25,929 bases of DNA, taken from assembly GCA_038209155.1 (NCBI GenBank), contig JBBQYA010000037.1, positions 1-25,929 of the forward strand, given 5' to 3'. Under the pieces are notes generated by a model. The model worked only from the letters and a program-made list of their open reading frames with translations, did not search any database and was not told the DNA's origin. A program made the translations under genes and the position numbers. Position 1 is the stretch's first letter; each line of letters starts with the position of its first letter. Source of the stretch: JBBQYA01 sp038209155 (GTDB lineage: Bacteria; Bacteroidota; Bacteroidia; Sphingobacteriales; Sphingobacteriaceae). This document shows positions 23,836 through 25,929 of the stretch, piece after piece.

Positions 23836-24975
23836 ATGGTAAAATTAGAAGAATTTAAATCTGGAGAGATAAGAAAGAGTATTGATTATAAATACTTCTT
23901 ACCAAGTTTAATTAATTCTGAGTTAACTTAGAGTGATCCTAAATTAAACAATTTACTAGAAAAAGCATCTTATGAATTAGGGCAGCTAAATTCATTTGCC
24001 AAATTAGTTCCAAATGTTGATTTGTTTATTCATTTACATATAACAAAGGAATCAGTAGTTTCAAGTAGAATTGAGGGTACACAAACTCAATTTGATGAAG
24101 CTTTTTTACAAATAGAGAATATAAATCCTGAAAGAAAGGATGATTGGCAAGAGATTCAAAATTACACAAATGCTTTAAATTCAGCTATTTCGGAATTAGA
24201 AACATTGCCAACCTCATCAAGGCTTATTCTAAAAGCTCACAAAATTTTAATGCAGGGCGTTAGAGGTAATAAAAAAACACCTGGAGAATATAGAAGAAGT
24301 CAAAATTGGATTGGTGGAAAAAGTCTTTCCGATGCAGCATTCATCCCTCCACATCCTGATCATTTAAATGAGCTAATTGGTGATCTTGAAAATTTCATTC
24401 ATAACGAGGATTTAGAAATACCAATTTTAATTAAATCAGCTATCATGCACTACCAATTTGAAACGATTCATCCGTTTTTGGATGGTAACGGAAGAATTGG
24501 AAGATTATTAATTATTTTATTTTTAATTGAAAAAAAAGTAATTGAAAAACCATTATTGTATTTATCTAGTTATTTTGAAAAAGATAGAAATATGTACTAT
24601 GATAGTTTAACAAAGGTGAGAACCCAAAATGATATAATACAATGGATAAAATATTTTTTAACAGGAATAGCATCAACCTCTAAACAGGCAACGACTACTT
24701 TAAAGCAGGTTATTGATCTTAAAAGTGCGCATGAGAAAATCATTCAAGAAAAATTTGGTAGAAGAATAAAATCAGGATTGATATTATTAAATTACTTATT
24801 TAAACAACCTTTAATTTCTGTAAAAGAGGTACAAAAAGTTTGTAGTCTTAGTTCAAAATCCGCAAATTTACTAATCACTATTTTTATTGAAGTTGGTTTT
24901 CTAAAAGAGTTCACTGAAAAATTCAGAAATAGAATTTTTGTTTACTATCCTTATTTGAACCTGTTTGAAGATTAA
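23836..24975 (+). pseudogene. Fic-family (AMPylase-type) gene interrupted by in-frame TAG
   Basis: One frame runs from ATG 23836 to TAA 24975 apart from a TAG at 23929-23931 (codon 32). Before it the sequence reads as the start of a Fic N-terminal domain (KYFLPSLINSELT); after it the domain continues (SDPKLNNLLEKASYELGQLNSF). With the stop read as a residue the protein has 379 residues. Ser76-Ser-Arg-Ile-Glu80-Gly81 fits the class II inhibitory motif (S/T)xxxE(G/N). The Fic motif HPFLDGNGRIGR (His212) is complete, and a winged-helix-like C-terminus follows (about 310-375). Intact Fic enzymes transfer AMP to target proteins. The TAG sits where relatives usually have Trp, so TGG to TAG is likely. 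A shorter product from TTG 24022 is possible. Confidence 0.82.
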
Positions 24976-25036
24976 AACAGTAAGCTCACTTAAATTTTAG
25001 TATAATTAAATTTAAAAATTGATTTTACATCGTCTT

Positions 25037-25186
25037 TTATTTTATCGATTCATTTATGAATTTGACGGTTTCATTTATTGCCATTTCTGCTTTTGGGTGT
25101 ACGCTTGCCCATAGGTCGTCAAAATAATCCAGCTCTTTTATTTCAAATAATTTTTGATATTGGATTGGCGTTTTGAGCTTTAGAAT
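25037..25186 (-). pseudogene. coding-like 3' gene fragment without a start
   Basis: A minus-strand frame of 49 codons lies between an upstream in-frame TAA (25187-25189) and a TAA stop. It has no ATG in a useful place. The translation has protein-like composition, with the core QKLFEIKELDYFDDLWASV and a helical C-terminus (AINETVKFINESIK). I do not recognise the family. It looks like the C-terminus of a gene whose front has been lost, but a chance frame cannot be excluded. Confidence 0.35.
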
Positions 25187-25356
25187 TTACGGTTGAAACA
25201 GCTGAAAACGGTATTAGGTAGGTAAAAAATTTCATTAATTAATCTTAAAAATGTTTTTCAGATTTTTGCAATTTTGTTTTTCGGAATAGGATTTAATATC
25301 AAGAAAATGGTTTTAGTTATTTGAATATTTTAAAGAATTAACACTAATTAACATTA

Positions 25357-25385
25357 AAAAAGCCCTTTAGATTAATGGGCTTTTT
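25357..25385. terminator. bidirectional intrinsic terminator
   Basis: AAAAAGCCC (25357-25365) pairs with GGGCTTTTT (25377-25385) around an 11-nt loop. T-runs follow the stem on both strands. It lies 28 bp after the T9SS cargo stop on the minus strand and also faces transcripts coming from the Fic side. Confidence 0.8.
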
Positions 25386-25412
25386 AACAAAATAAAACAA
25401 ACCTATTATTAA

Positions 25413-25929
25413 CTAATCCTTCACTATTTTCTCTATTTTGATTCCTTTGTTGGTCATTATTTTTAAGAAATAAATGCCTTTGGCTTGTTCATCGAGATTG
25501 ATGATCGAGTTTTCTTCTTTTGCAATTTTGGTTAAAAGCAATCTCACTTGTATATCATACAATTGGATGGATTGGATCGGTGAATTTGCTCGGATGTTGA
25601 TGAATCTATTGCTTGGGTTTGGAAAAACTTTAATGCTTTTATCAATGTTTTGATTGCTGATACCTGTGGTTTGAAAAAGGGTGTTGGCGATATTAGTTAC
25701 AATTGGGAAATTATAATCGAAATAAATATCTGCCTTTTGTTTTACCTGAACTCCTGCTTTCAGGGTATCTAGTGTTTTTATTTTGAATAAAATATTTCCA
25801 TGTCCGCCAGCGAATAAATTAATGTTTGGGAAAATAAATTCTGCAATATTTCCATTGATTTGTGCTTCCATATTGTGTGAAGTATGGATGATTTGCAAAG
25901 AACTTAAATCGAATTTTTTGATATCAATG
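25413..25929 (-). CDS. T9SS type A sorting-domain cargo protein (5' end outside window)
   Basis: The minus-strand frame is open to the window edge, so this is the C-terminal part of a larger secreted protein; the TTG at 25898 is internal. About 172 residues are visible. The first ~90 belong to a repeat-type beta domain common in Bacteroidota surface proteins (KADIYFDYNFPIVTN). The last ~75 are a type A sorting domain: VFPNPSNRFINI, then a strand pair with IQLYDIQ, and GIYFLKI...KIEKIVKD at the end. Such domains direct export through the type IX secretion system and are cleaved at the cell surface. The function of the missing N-terminal part cannot be told. A bidirectional terminator follows 28 bp after its stop. 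Confidence 0.9.
   Translation of the reverse strand, partial: IDIKKFDLSSLQIIHTSHNMEAQINGNIAEFIFPNINLFAGGHGNILFKIKTLDTLKAGVQVKQKADIYFDYNFPIVTNIANTLFQTTGISNQNIDKSIKVFPNPSNRFINIRANSPIQSIQLYDIQVRLLLTKIAKEENSIINLDEQAKGIYFLKIMTNKGIKIEKIVKD

Larger units (their letters stand above)
24976..25412. other. 437-bp gap with a coding-like remnant and a terminator
   Basis: No complete gene is seen between the Fic gene and the T9SS cargo gene. The left half contains a minus-strand coding-like fragment (25037-25186). The right half is AT-rich, without recognisable coding, up to a bidirectional terminator at 25357-25385. It reads as a decayed accessory region continuous with the repeat array and broken Fic gene. 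Confidence 0.6.

Noticed and set aside
23929..23931. TAG as a recoded sense codon in the Fic gene
   Set aside because: bioY in this window ends in TAG as an ordinary stop, there is no tRNA or recoding element nearby, and only one gene shows an internal TAG.
25143..25235. 30-codon minus-strand frame resembling a signal peptide (ends in KAQNANPISKII)
   Set aside because: It is too short, overlaps another frame with better coding character and has no promoter or continuation; treated as chance.

Overview
The window looks like a chromosomal segment from a member of the Bacteroidota (flavobacterial/cytophagal side, genus not determined). The DNA is AT-rich. Several genes are preceded by the Bacteroidota promoter form TTG-N19/20-TAnnTTTG, and Shine-Dalgarno sequences are scarce. 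The right edge encodes the C-terminus of a type IX secretion (T9SS) cargo protein, and many products are of Bacteroidota type: short AMP nucleosidase, phosphosulfolactate synthase, B12-binding small subunit and a large M1 peptidase. No rRNA, tRNA, insertion sequence or CRISPR array was seen.

Layout. 1-1481: 3' part of a PAS sensor histidine kinase, cut by the window edge. 1559-3163: leftward bioY (biotin uptake) and an alpha/beta hydrolase. 3544-7355: a rightward three-gene unit with a GH130 glycoside phosphorylase/hydrolase, a GT4 glycosyltransferase fused to a probable (alpha/alpha)6 domain, and a small acidic Asn-rich disordered protein, closed by a strong terminator. 7465-8701: a divergent SDR oxidoreductase/MerR regulator pair with two matched promoters mirrored around a perfect 14-bp palindrome. 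8870-11592: gltX, a stand-alone B12-binding mutase subunit and an enoyl-CoA hydratase, nearly end to end. 11753-13363: a small lipoprotein and AMP nucleosidase. 13372-14316: leftward GDP-L-fucose synthase. 14583-15572: trmB and an alkyltransferase-like protein, abutting. 15579-18615: leftward TPR protein, phosphosulfolactate synthase (comA family) and aroE. 18785-23374: a secreted M1 metallopeptidase with a probable C-terminal beta-barrel, followed 15 nt later by an ALDH7-type aldehyde dehydrogenase.

From 23375 to about 25412 the character changes. Housekeeping genes stop, and the stretch holds (i) about 11 degenerate 38-40 bp tandem units forming a row of stem-loops, two different stem sequences being kept paired across copies; (ii) a Fic-family gene whose N-terminal domain is broken by an in-frame TAG while its Fic motif and inhibitory motif are intact; and (iii) a short coding-like fragment with no start. 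This looks like a plastic, decaying accessory site. The T9SS cargo gene, truncated by the window edge, follows on the minus strand behind a bidirectional terminator.

The best candidates for something undescribed are the hairpin-repeat array next to the broken Fic gene, the mirrored SDR/MerR control region, and the GH130/GT4-fusion/disordered-protein operon.
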